Below, in pieces: positions 26,736 to 36,166 of a stretch of DNA of 64,000 nucleotides. The notes under the pieces were generated by a model, which worked only from the letters and a program-made list of their open reading frames with translations, had not been told where the DNA came from and did no database searches. Position 1 is the stretch's first letter. Every line of letters begins with the position of its first letter. Origin of the DNA: Silurus meridionalis. Its lineage: Eukaryota > Chordata > Actinopteri > Siluriformes > Siluridae. The DNA is taken from NCBI RefSeq assembly GCF_014805685.1, contig NC_060904.1:17383811-17447810 (forward strand), in the 5' to 3' direction. The translations under genes and the position numbers were made by a program.

Positions 26736-27451
26736 TAAGTTGCCTTGTTATGAGAACATTTTGGTGAAAGCTTGGTGTCACGTGGTGTATCATATTATTT
26801 TAAAGCAATATTTTAAATCGTATAAATGCCATAAAAGCGGAAAAAAGACAATGTTTATTAGCTAATGACGATCATTTGCTCGCTTTATATGATGTAATAA
26901 ACATTAACTCCAACTAAAAAGTCTACAAACATTTTTGTAACAGTGACGAAGCTAGTGTGATTTGTTAGAAAGCTCTTTGGTGGAGTTTTTCTAAGAGATT
27001 TGGAAGAGAACTTTATGAGATTTATTTGAGTTTAATATTGGACCAGGAATACTGAGTGATGCACGGGCTCTGGGACGGACTCACCCTCTCTCCTCATGCC
27101 GACCTTGAGGCATTTCTTCAGGCGGCAGTACTGGCACTGATTGCGGTGGTGCTGATCCACGGGGCAGTCTCGGTTCCCGCGGCAGCTGTAGGTCAGGTTG
27201 CGGCGCACGGAGCGCTTGAAGAAGCTCTTGCAGCCCTCGCATGTGAACTGGCCGTAGTGTTTGCCGCTCGACTTGTCCCCGCACACCATGCAGTCCACGC
27301 TGGAGAGCTTGTCGGCGCCGAGCGCGTCGTTCCCCGGCGTGGACGCGGACGGGGTGGCCGGGGCGCCACCGGGCTCCTGGCCGCACAGCTGCAGCTGAGA
27401 GCCGGGGTCGGCTGCGATGCTCTCCTGCCACTGGTTTACTACCATTGCCAT
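16041..27451 (-). CDS. nr2f5: nr2f5, COUP-TF family orphan nuclear receptor (whole gene, 4 coding exons)
   Basis: The exons 27451-27085, 19540-19260, 18832-18586 and 16357-16041 join in frame through GT-AG introns to 1212 nt (403 residues plus stop), the length I recall for zebrafish Nr2f5. The N-terminus [10 protein letters not shown] and a short, poly-Gln-free A/B region separate it from NR2F1, NR2F2 and NR2F6. A two-zinc-finger DBD spans about residues 52-119, and the LBD about 155-390, with the AF-2 segment [11 protein letters not shown] near 366-376. COUP-TFs are nuclear factors that bind AGGTCA direct repeats, mostly repress transcription, and pattern neural and cardiovascular tissue; this role is inferred from the family. 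It sits next to a long desert with candidate enhancers. Oddities: an intron inside the LBD and Pro351 in place of a usual Ser. Confidence 0.95.
16358..18585 (-). other. nr2f5: nr2f5 intron 3
   Basis: 2.2-kb intron with donor GTAGGAAG and acceptor CTTCTTCCAG. About 16820-17440 is non-repetitive and more GC-rich than its surroundings, with no convincing protein match; it could hold a regulatory element. The rest is unremarkable. Confidence 0.9.
18586..18832 (-). CDS. nr2f5: nr2f5 exon 3 (central LBD)
   Basis: The acceptor reads CTAG before GTGGCG; the exon encodes residues 217-298 plus the first base of codon 299. It holds [20 protein letters not shown] and [20 protein letters not shown], a stretch almost invariant among COUP-TFs, and ends in IVLFTS. 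Donor GTAGGA. Confidence 0.95.
18833..19259 (-). other. nr2f5: nr2f5 intron 2, within the LBD
   Basis: Short 427-bp GT-AG intron (donor GTAAAGCC) between Gln216 and Val217, in phase 0. In NR2F1/NR2F2 as I know them the two flanking blocks lie in one exon of about 528 bp, equal to exons 2 plus 3 here (281 + 247). Confidence 0.9.
19260..19540 (-). CDS. nr2f5: nr2f5 exon 2 (hinge and start of LBD)
   Basis: Acceptor TTTTGTCCACAG. It completes the Ala123 codon and encodes residues 124-216: a hinge with [16 protein letters not shown], then [19 protein letters not shown] and [20 protein letters not shown], ending FPDLQLMDQ. The NSNN-poor, Gly/Asn-rich hinge ([11 protein letters not shown]) resembles zebrafish nr2f5. 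Confidence 0.95.
20340..20351. promoter_or_regulatory. Inverted nuclear-receptor half-sites (IR0-like)
   Basis: GGGTCATGACCT joins two AGGTCA-type half-sites head to head without a spacer, inside nr2f5 intron 1. COUP-TFs tolerate many half-site arrangements, so feedback on its own gene is possible; this is inference. Confidence 0.25.
20664..20724 (+). repeat. Degenerate telomere-like (CCCTAA)n words
   Basis: Several imperfect CCCTAA/CTCTAACC words in about 60 bases. Unit spacing is irregular, so it is an interstitial telomere-like or AT-rich low-complexity tract, not a telomere. Confidence 0.5.
23239..23291. repeat. (GT)n microsatellite
   Basis: Pure GT run of about 26 units in nr2f5 intron 1. 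Confidence 0.95.
23380..23438. repeat. (CA)n microsatellite
   Basis: CA run interrupted by CCCACATACA. It is opposite in sense to the GT array 90 bases away, so the two can pair as a hairpin. Confidence 0.95.
24112..24147. repeat. (AC)n microsatellite preceded by a short triplication
   Basis: AC run; just before it, at 24070-24104, a roughly 12-base unit AAATGAGGTTAT/C is present three times. Confidence 0.9.
24654..24690. repeat. (GT)n microsatellite
   Basis: GT run with one GG break. Confidence 0.9.
24930..24983. repeat. (TG)n microsatellite
   Basis: Pure TG run of about 27 units. Confidence 0.95.
26699..26730. repeat. (TA)n microsatellite
   Basis: TA run of about 16 units, 350 bases downstream of nr2f5 exon 1 inside intron 1. 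Confidence 0.9.
27085..27451 (-). CDS. nr2f5: nr2f5 exon 1 (start codon, A/B region, DNA-binding domain)
   Basis: ATG at 27451-27449, chosen because MAMVV is the family start. Residues 1-122 plus one base. Zinc finger 1 uses Cys54, 57, 71 and 74 with P-box CEGCK; finger 2 uses Cys90, 96, 106 and 109 ([20 protein letters not shown]). The C-terminal extension begins LKVGMRRE. All eight zinc ligands are intact. It ends at a split Ala codon with donor GTGAGT. Confidence 0.97.
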
Positions 27452-28009
27452 GCTCTCCTGTAGAGCAGGAACGGTGGGTTGAAGGGCAGATGCGCGTCTT
27501 TGTGAAACTCCTTTATGCCCGGAGAGAAGAGGATTTCCGTCCTTCGTGAATTTGATTTAAATCCGAACAGATCGAAAAAGAAAAATAATAAGTACACACA
27601 GATATTTGGGTTTTTATTAATTTGATCTGATTATTTGTCGCGAGGTTTGTAGTGCACGCGCAACGGTGGCATGACCGACATGTGCACGCGCTCCGCGCGG
27701 CCGAATCACGGAGTTCAACACGCAGTCCGAAACGTGTGGAAAGCGCGCGCTCTCGCTCGCGGCCCCGACAACCGCAACGCGCGACTCGACTTTGCGCAAA
27801 ACTTTCAGCGACTCTCCAGTTCAGACCCGGTGCGAAAATACTGCACGGGGTGAAGGAGTTGAACTGAAAACAGAAGCTTCGCCCGAGGAAGGAAAAAGAA
27901 CCACCAGCACCACCATGCATGCAAAAAAAAAAACCCAACAACCCAACAGGTAATTAAATTCACATGTGCGCTCCGCGGAATGTTTGTTTTTTTCTTCCGA
28001 CGCGTGGAA

Positions 28010-28018
28010 GTATAAAAA
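28010..28018 (+). promoter_or_regulatory. TATA-like box on the opposite (plus) strand
   Basis: GTATAAAAAG lies at the edge of the CpG-rich block, in the orientation that would drive transcription away from nr2f5. It could serve a divergent non-coding transcript of the kind known beside NR2F1; no transcript evidence is available here. Confidence 0.25.
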
Positions 28019-28288
28019 GTTCAGTCCACAAGTCGTGAATGTCGGAATGGAATCATCCGTTCCCGGTGATATTCAGCGTGAAGAATGAGAAGCTGTTCTC
28101 AGGAGCGCTGCAGCTCATCCGCCAGCTGTCACTTCGGTTCACCTCTCGTAGTTCCGACTTTGGTGAAAGTGACACTAAACAGCAGGGGCTGTCCAAGCTC
28201 CGCCCACTAGGCTCCAAAAAAGGATGCGTTCACCATATTAGGGGTCGACGCCTTCGTCTGGAGGTGTGGCCTAACAGAAAAGCCGGCG

Positions 28289-28328
28289 CGCCATTGGTTG
28301 GTTGGTGGTGGAATTGTCCAATTGGACG
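28289..28328 (-). promoter_or_regulatory. nr2f5: CCAAT-box pair (NF-Y type)
   Basis: GCCATTGGTTGG reads CCAACCAATGGC on the gene strand, and CCAATTGG follows about 20 bases away. Two CCAAT boxes near a CpG-island edge are typical of NF-Y-dependent promoters. Confidence 0.45.
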
Positions 28329-28350
28329 GCGGCGGCTTTCTAAATTTCTG

Positions 28351-31300
28351 AAAAAATAACAGATTTGATGCCGATAAAAATGATCAAGTATTTTACATAG
28401 ATATTAGTCCTATTCTAATTAATCTACAATATATATTAACATAAACATTCATTTTATTGTTATAATTATGATAACACTGAGCTACAAAGAATAAAAACTT
28501 GCGTTCCTCATTTTCAGGTTTGCTTCTTCTTTTTAATAAATAGAAAGATTTTATCAATGCACAGCGCATTTATATTTATTTCAGGTATAAATTTGTTAGT
28601 TTTATGCACTTTTTGCATCAAATAAAAATAAATAAATAAATGCATACAATCAATAATTAATAAAGCTTTGATCAGCGAATGTGATCTATAGCTATAACAG
28701 TATGAACAGCAAATATTGGAGTAATTATCATAATAGAAAAAAAACGTTAAAAACAAATATCTTTTTTTTTATTTATACCCAAAATATATACAAGTCAAAT
28801 CCTGAGCTCGTTACATCGGAGTGATTTATAAAATCATTCCCTTCTCAGATTTTTTCTCAATTTTTAGTAAAAAAAAAAAAAGTTGATCTCTTGCTACCAT
28901 AAGCACATGTTTGTGCAACGCAGGTTTTGCTTTGACCAAATGGAGGTGAATAAACCTTTCATCCTGGGAGCCTGGAGCCTGACAGCAGTCAAAACCCCTC
29001 TTGCTGGTTTTGTCAGTAGGTTTAGAGACGACCTGACGCTTCTTTAGTCAACAAAAGGCTCGCTGTTAAAGAGTGACACGCCTGGAAATGAAGCCAAACT
29101 AATAAAGAATAAACCGAAAATATAATATAACCTGTTCTCCAGAAATCTGTGAGCAGTTTGGGAACAGTTTGGTAAAGGAAATAATTACTGATTAACATGG
29201 TGTAAATGTGTTACCTAAAAATTTAGCCTTGAAATTACACTTAGACCCATACAGGCCTGTGAATACATGCAGAATAAAATAGTGATCAGTTTGTTTATTC
29301 CTTTAATAATTTTAACTATAATACTTCACATTAATTTGAAATTAGCCACATGGCACATTAGTTTAATTTTGCAGAAATTGAAAATAAATATTATAAATAC
29401 ACTGATATGTTCACTAAATATAATAGAAAATCAACCTATGAAGAAAGAAAATTCTGCTCAACTTCAATATAAATGCTCTGAAGCTGTTATATAATTATTG
29501 TGTCAGCAAAACTCTCAAGAAAAAGCCATTAAAGACCAGATGATTCATAAAACCTCTAATTTCAACCCAGTCAAATGTCGAAATTTGATGTTACAAAAAA
29601 AAAATGTTGGTAATTAAATAAATAGAGAGCAATTCGTTTTGAAGCATGTAAATCACTGAGAAAACTACCAGGAGAATGTTCTTTGTTTTAGTTTCTGCAT
29701 TTTCTTCTCTCCAGTCAATACTCTGTGATTGTATATTGTAAATTCTCCATAATTTCAGCATGTTTTTACAATTGCAACAAGAGTGCGGTTTACAAATAGA
29801 ATAAATGAACAAAAGCTAGATGGAAAATAAATAACCAGATAATGTGAACATAGAGGGCCTAGTAAAAAAAAAAGTGGGAGAAGGAAAAAATGTCACTTTA
29901 CGACTACCCCTGTTGAGTGCTGAGCTTTTAGTGCCAGAGGCCATATTGTTGGCCTTTAGTTCGGCTTAATTGTTGTCACATGTAACCCTACCTGTTGTCC
30001 AATTAGCCCCTTGACTTGCTATTAGGTCGTTCCGCAGGCTGTGCTCGTACTGACTAAAGGCATTATTTTAGCCATGGCCTGTGATTAAGTGAAATTCTAT
30101 ACAGTGCAAGCTGCTAAGAAAGTCAAAAATAAATTCTGATTGATTTTTCCCATGACATCGGACTATACCGAGTATCTGTCATGTATGCCGAGTGATGTAA
30201 GAGAGTGTAATCTTTTGCACACATTCAATTATCAGTGAGCATGTGAAAAAATGAAACCCAGTGTTATGCTGTTAGTGAGAATAATGAGGGTGTGGAAAGT
30301 GCATGCGATCAACTCTAAGTTGTTTATTTTTCTGTAACACATTCATATTCCTGAACATTTTCCTAATTCCTCTTAGACTCCAGAAATTTGCCAACAATTA
30401 CATTGTTATTCATTAAACCACATTTAATACATTTGTAGTAAAAAATTGTGGAATAGTTTTTTTCCTGACATCACTTATGCTATAGCAGCAATAAACACTC
30501 ACACCCCAATCTTTGTTTATTTATTTTGTTTATTTTTGCGATTTTTGCACCACAAATCATAAACTGCATTTATGACTCTTTCATGTTAAAATTTTGGCTT
30601 TACTACTACTTTACTTGCTACTGTTTCACTGACAAACCTTCTACAAAACTTGTTTATATACGTTTTTGTGAATGAGGAGTTACAATAGAAACAATTAGAA
30701 ACATTTCCTACATGTGTATTACTATAAATGTATTTATTTATAAATTTGTGACCAATCAGAATCGAGAATTCAACAGTGTTGTTGTATAAAAACTTGTAAT
30801 TGTAGTTGATAAACAATTTAATACAATTAGTTGTATAATGTTCTTTTGAAAATTATAAGCAAACAAGAACTATGACATTTTTGTAATCACATGTGATCAG
30901 AATTGCGTGTCAGGCCCAAGTGTGATGGCGTGATGATGAATGAATCAGGATGAGTGGTCAGTACCTGCAGGGTGACGGATGAGCACAGCAACTGGCACGC
31001 GGATGCTAAGAATGGGGTCAGGGAGTAAATGCGGACACACGGAACAGCCTAGAAACTTTCGAAGGCCTCTGGTTTTGTGCATAATTTATTGAGCCTCAGA
31101 CATGGCATGACACAGCTCGCTCTCCTGATACACATGATCCAGAAGAGAGATTTAGGCAAAACCATTGTGGCACGACAGTTCCTCCTGCTGGGCCTGTTCC
31201 TCCTAATGGATTAAACCCATTTAATGACCAGTCACTAAAACAGCTAATTCACATTATCTCTTCATCACTCAGTGGGAAATGGAGGTGTTCTAACTTTCTA

Positions 31301-31568
31301 GTAGCAACCAAACAAAGTTGGAGCAAATGATTTTAATAACTTTTGCTACCTTTCACTAATCAGGAGCTTGATAAGAATATATATGTAGGAATAAACAATA
31401 AATGCGTCTCTTATTTGCAGAGTCGGCAGATGTGTTGGTTAATACCAGCTAATTGCGTTGTGTGTGTTTGAGTCTTATCCTTTCTTCACCATCTGCTCCA
31501 TGCACCCTGTACAACATGCTATCAGTTTATGATCTGCTTCCACATAAATAACTGCACAAAATGATACG
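28351..31568. other. Start of the nr2f5 upstream gene desert
   Basis: No exon seen. Mostly AT-rich, with many short poly-A/T runs. The stretch at 29890-30110 differs: non-repetitive, of even composition, with ATTAG-type homeodomain words (for example CCAATTAGCC, GGCTTAATTG). That is the look of a conserved enhancer, though unproven. Confidence 0.4.
30585..30840 (-). mobile_element. Dispersed repeat of the TTGATTCTGATTGGTCAGA family, copy 2 (inverted)
   Basis: TGACCAATCAGAATCGAGAA at about 30749 is the reverse complement of the family's lead word, and GTTACAATAGAAAC further left matches the GTAACAG block in reverse order. More decayed than the copies at 12.8 and 45.1 kb. Confidence 0.45.
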
Positions 31569-32236
31569 CAGTGGTGGACAGTGAGGAAGTAAATGTAATT
31601 CGTTACTGTACTTAAGTAGCTTCTTCGCATGTCTGTACTTTACCGAAGTATTTCTATTTGGGAAGACTTTAACTTCAAGTCAAATATTTAACTTTTTACT
31701 CAACTACATTTAGTAAAATCAGTCATGCATTTTTATTTATAAGGATAAAAGCGTTACTGGTCAAACACACATCGATCCACCAATCAGGATCGAGCACACG
31801 CTCTGTTTTACATGTGTTCTGATTGGTGCTCGGTGCATCTACTGATGATAAATGATGAAGAAACTCCAGACTCGAACTCAACACAACACACATGACCTTA
31901 TTTGTGCGATTTTTTTTCATTTATTTTTTTTAAAGGTTTTGGGCTCATGATTATTGTAATAGAAATCGATCAGAGTTTGACTCATTAATATCATTTATAT
32001 GATCTATTAATAGATCAGTGTGCTGACCTGATAATAGGAATAGAAATGATCATAGGAACATTATAGCCATAATAAATCATAGTACATTTGATACTGAAGT
32101 ACATTTAAAGGCTAAAACATTTGTACTTTTATTCAAGTAAAAGTTTAAAGGGACACTTTTACTGGAGTCACATTTTACTGAGTGTATCTCTACTTTTACT
32201 CAACTACATGCTTTGTGTACTTCGTCCACCTCTGAC
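31569..32236. mobile_element. hAT-like non-autonomous DNA element
   Basis: It begins CAGTGGTGGACAGTGAGGAA and ends TTCGTCCACCTCTG, an imperfect terminal inverted pair of the hAT CAGxGGTGGAC type. Subterminal ACTTAAGTA and TTTTACTCAACTACAT words repeat inside both ends. About 670 bp, no open frame of note. I could not find a clear 8-bp target duplication, so the insertion is old. Its core differs from the element at 6.0-6.6 kb. Confidence 0.65.
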
Positions 32237-35200
32237 CGTATGGATAATGTAAATATAAATAAGTGCTGCACAAATCACAAACTTGTACCTTATCCTATCG
32301 GATCTAAGCTATAACACACTATACACACTATAATGCTTAATCTATACACACTATATAACCTCGGTAGCCATGCGCTTGTCAGCGCTAACGGATGTCTGTG
32401 TTTAACAGGGCAGAAATCTTCCACTCTGGTAAAATTAGGATCTTATAAATTTAATAAATGTATCTTAAATTGCCGAAGCAAGCAGAAGTTCTGAATGAAC
32501 GTTGGCTGTGTGTATCACAAGGCGTACTGCGCTTCGACAATTTCAGCGTGTGCTCTTTTTCCTTTGTTTAACTGGGGTTGATTAAGAGGTTAAACGCTGA
32601 GAATCATGGCGTCTTTAACTGAGATTTATCTGTTCCTGTACTGACCTCCTGTAGCGTTGCTAACCTCAAGCCAAAAACCCCCAGATTTATTTAGTTATTT
32701 GTTTGTGTATTCAGAGAGGTCGTTAGGGTTAGGGGGGGACTTCCCTTAATTTTTTTTTTTTCAAAATTCCTGTTTATGCATTAAAATCTGTAATATTTCA
32801 TGGCAGGAGTGGATATGACGCTCATGCTGATTCAGCTAAAGGAATAGTGAGGGGCCTAATGACCTGAACAACATGGCCAACGTTCACATGTTTTAGCATA
32901 TATTTATAGCGCCTACATAATAATATAACATGTACTCTATAAACATTGTTGGATTATAGAATTGATATAAAAGTATTAATACACCAATTAAAAAAATGTG
33001 ATGAACTTTTATACAGATGTTTTGAATGTAAAAATCCATTCGAGTTATCTTGAATTATCATGATAACATGACCCAAAGGATTTTATTCTAACCATCTTGT
33101 CTGGATTTTGATCTGTTTACAGGTATATTTAATGTTGTGGAACGTCTGTGAAACGCCTTAGTTCCTGTTACATTATAGCAGCTATAAACAGTCATTCTTT
33201 CACCAGCCTCTCTAATTTTTTTCTTTCTTGAAGCTAATGACAAAAAATATTCGGCTTGTCATGTTACTGAGAAATTTACTGACTCATGCAAAGTTCTGAA
33301 AGTGGAGACTCCTTCCATAAATGCTAAATAAACACAGAAAAATGTAGCATAAATGTTAATATAGAAATTCTATAATGGTGTGTTAAAATATGATTTGAGT
33401 GAGATTGGTTTGTGAATTGTGAAACTAGCCTCAAGCATGTCCATTAAATGTTTAATAAAGCTGAGCATGGCTTAATAGTACATTGTGTAGAAAATATCTG
33501 ATAGTTGTAGCATTTAAAAAAAGTGTAAGTTTTACTGACCAGGTGACACTAAAGTGCTCTTAACGTGGTGTTGTAAATGCATATGCTGATAGCTCTGGTA
33601 AAAGCGTACACTCGGGGCATTTTCAGGACTAAACAGGGAGCAGTACAGCATGTGGCTAGCATGACCTAACATGTCTCTGAAGCTGGAGGGGGTCTTGACC
33701 TTTGCTCTCAGGCTCAAAACTAGGAAGATGATAAAAAAAGGGGGCTTTCGATGGGAGGGTGACTTCTAAACAAGAGCTTCTGTTTCAGCCAAGCCAGGAA
33801 TGTCAGCTCCATAAAAAGATGCCTACAGAGACAGCTAAGAGCAACTGAAAGAAAGAAGAGAGATAAATGGTGGAGGTTATTACTTTTGTTAAGTAAGATC
33901 TTTAAGTCACATGTTGAAATCATTAGTCGGACTGTTGGGTGAAGGTTCCCACAGAGTTGTGAGAAGTTTCACTGGTCAGCGGAAGCTCTATTTTTCTCAC
34001 ACTAGATTCACGTTATAGGTGCTCGAATCTGTTCAGTTTTCCTTGTGCAAACTTGAAAATGTTTAAAACCACAAGTAGGCCGCAAGAGCAAAAACATACC
34101 ATTATAAATCATCAGGCAAGATGACTGTGACCAATGGGTTTAACAAGGAAGAATACTGGGCTGTAACAGATTTGCTTTGTCCCCCTCCTTTCTCACCATA
34201 ATGCAGTGTTTATGGCATTTTTACCCGAGGACTTCAGTCATGCGATCAGGCTGTAAATTTCTCCAGCAGGTCTGCCAGAGGGTGGAAGCCTTGTGACCAT
34301 GGCACTATAGCAGTGGTGAACAGTCGCAACACACAGGGTCAGGTCTGCTGATAACCTTGTGTTTTCCTCACTGTTGGAGCACAGCAAGGACCGGACTGCG
34401 GCTAACACGTAGCACCGATACATCTTGAGAAACGCGGTTTTGGTAATGTCATCTCTGTATCCACCTTGAGATAACAAAGCCAAGAACAGGAAATGAGCTA
34501 GAACATGAATACAATGGGGAAGACACATTTTTGATACTCATCTTCGGGATCTGAGATGTAGGGATACTTTCTGGGTCAAGTTTATTTTCTAATAAAATGA
34601 TGGGAACCATGACTGAAGACCAAAAGAGCATTATTGTGAGATGATCATGATTTATATAAATAAATCACACACAATGAATTGATTTGTTGCAGAGGCTGAG
34701 GCTAGGCGTGTATGTGACACCAGGGATTGGGATGAAGGGATGCAGCCAAGTTCTGATGCTTCCTTTTGATACAGGGTTGGACTGCTGTGGACTTGGTGAG
34801 CAAAGGGCGAGGCTGAATTCCCTGCAGTTAAATTCTCAGACGGTGGTCTTTAACATGTTCTCCCTCCCTTGCTCCTGCTCCCTCTCAATCCCAATAAAAA
34901 TCCTCTGACCACCAGTTGACCTTTTGCCGTTCTCCCCCTTTTCCATTGCTCCTGCCTATGTTCTCTCAGTCTTTCTCTTGCTCTCTGTACTGGGAGGCTG
35001 GTGGGGGCCAGCAGCTGTGGGAGAGGCGAGGGGGAAAAAGGTCAGATAGGTCATGGTACTGGTAAAGTCATCATGGAGGCTCCAATGTGGGGCATCATTT
35101 CCCCCTTCAAAGGCAGTCCTGACGTCCACAGGGGCCGACCCGATGGCCCGCCGTTCCCGAGCGTTCAAGGGTCGCGACGGACGAGGGGTTAATAAAGTAA

Positions 35201-36114
35201 TACCAGGTGTTGACCAGAGAAATCCGCCAAACTGGGGCCTCCTTTCCCACTAAGCAGGCCTTGTCGAGCTTGTGCAAGCAACAAATATGGCTTGCATTCC
35301 ACTTACACAAGCAGAACACGCGTCAGTACCTGCTTATCAATTCATCGTACTATGCATTGGGAAGCTGCTCATGGGAGTGTTTCACCAAATAGCATCAAAA
35401 GAAGGATCAAGTCAGAAGAAAAGGCAGTTAACCAAACTAACAAAAAAGGCTGTATTAAGGAGAACAAGATTTTGAGCAAATGATGCAATCCAGGTGAGGA
35501 GAAACACAAACAGAGATGATGGGCACAATGGTTTCAGGGGGTTGGGGTACTCCCAAAACAAAGACTAAAAGGTGACCCTTTGAATTGTTTTGAAGATTAA
35601 ACCTGTCGAATGGAAGTCAGTGTGCCGAGAGCAAATTGCCTCTGACAATAAGAGAAGTGCAAACAGAGGGATGCTGTCAGATGATGATCCACTACTGATG
35701 TAGTTTTGGTGCTAATGGACCAGTGTGAAAACTCCACCGTGAAGCAACCCCCCCTGCAAATAATACAGTGTATTTGAAGCCCCAATTAACACCAATTAAC
35801 ATCACTGACAAGCAAGAGGCCATTAGTCCAGCTAATCCATGGTTTACACTTCCCTTCTGGAAACATGCTGGCCAATTCTCACCCCAATCATGGAAAGGAC
35901 GTGTTGTTAAATAGACCAGCATCAAAGCTTGGCACTTCCACAAAGTGTCCTATTAGTTAGTGAGCTCCAAAACTTGGCAGATTTTGTTGGGAGGCCAAAG
36001 TTTCGTCAACAGTTAGTCTTTAATGACCTGTAGCCATGTAAAGAGCAGATGGCCAATGAAAGAGGCTAAAGACGCAATACTGTAAAACGGCTCATTATGC
36101 ACACTGGCAGTACA
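32237..36114. other. Gene desert, with an even-composition block at 34680-35300
   Basis: No exon recognised. About 34680-35300 is unlike its AT-rich surroundings: GC-richer and non-repetitive, with pyrimidine- and G-rich stretches. It may be a regulatory element or an old unrecognised repeat. 33530-33920 is also non-repetitive. Confidence 0.35.
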
Positions 36115-36127
36115 TGTGTGTGTGTGT

Positions 36128-36163
<36 letters not shown>
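36115..36163. repeat. (TG)n microsatellite
   Basis: TG run with one TATG break. Confidence 0.95.

Positions 36164-36166
<3 letters not shown>

Larger units (their letters stand above)
19541..27084 (-). other. nr2f5: nr2f5 intron 1
   Basis: 7.5-kb intron between the DBD and hinge exons, donor GTGAGT. It contains several CA/GT arrays, telomere-like words at 20664, an inverted nuclear-receptor half-site pair at 20340 and long gene-free stretches. About 20030-20370, 21500-21820 and 22020-22860 are non-repetitive and could include intronic enhancers. No extra exon is convincing. Confidence 0.85.
27452..28350 (-). promoter_or_regulatory. nr2f5: nr2f5 CpG-rich 5' UTR and promoter block
   Basis: CpG density rises sharply over about 27.1-28.35 kb against the AT-rich surroundings, as in a vertebrate CpG-island promoter. 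The GC box CCGCCC at 28201 and CCAAT-type sites near 28292 lie at the far end. The transcription start is probably between about 27.9 and 28.2 kb. Open frames in this block differ from any protein I know and look like UTR. Confidence 0.65.

Noticed and set aside
27056..27463. 135-codon open frame on the plus strand over nr2f5 exon 1
   Set aside because: It is the antisense shadow of a GC-rich, conserved exon. The minus-strand frame carries the zinc fingers and correct splice sites.
27513..27941. 142-codon minus-strand frame upstream of the nr2f5 start
   Set aside because: No protein similarity; it lies in the expected CpG-rich 5' UTR and ends before the nr2f5 ATG.
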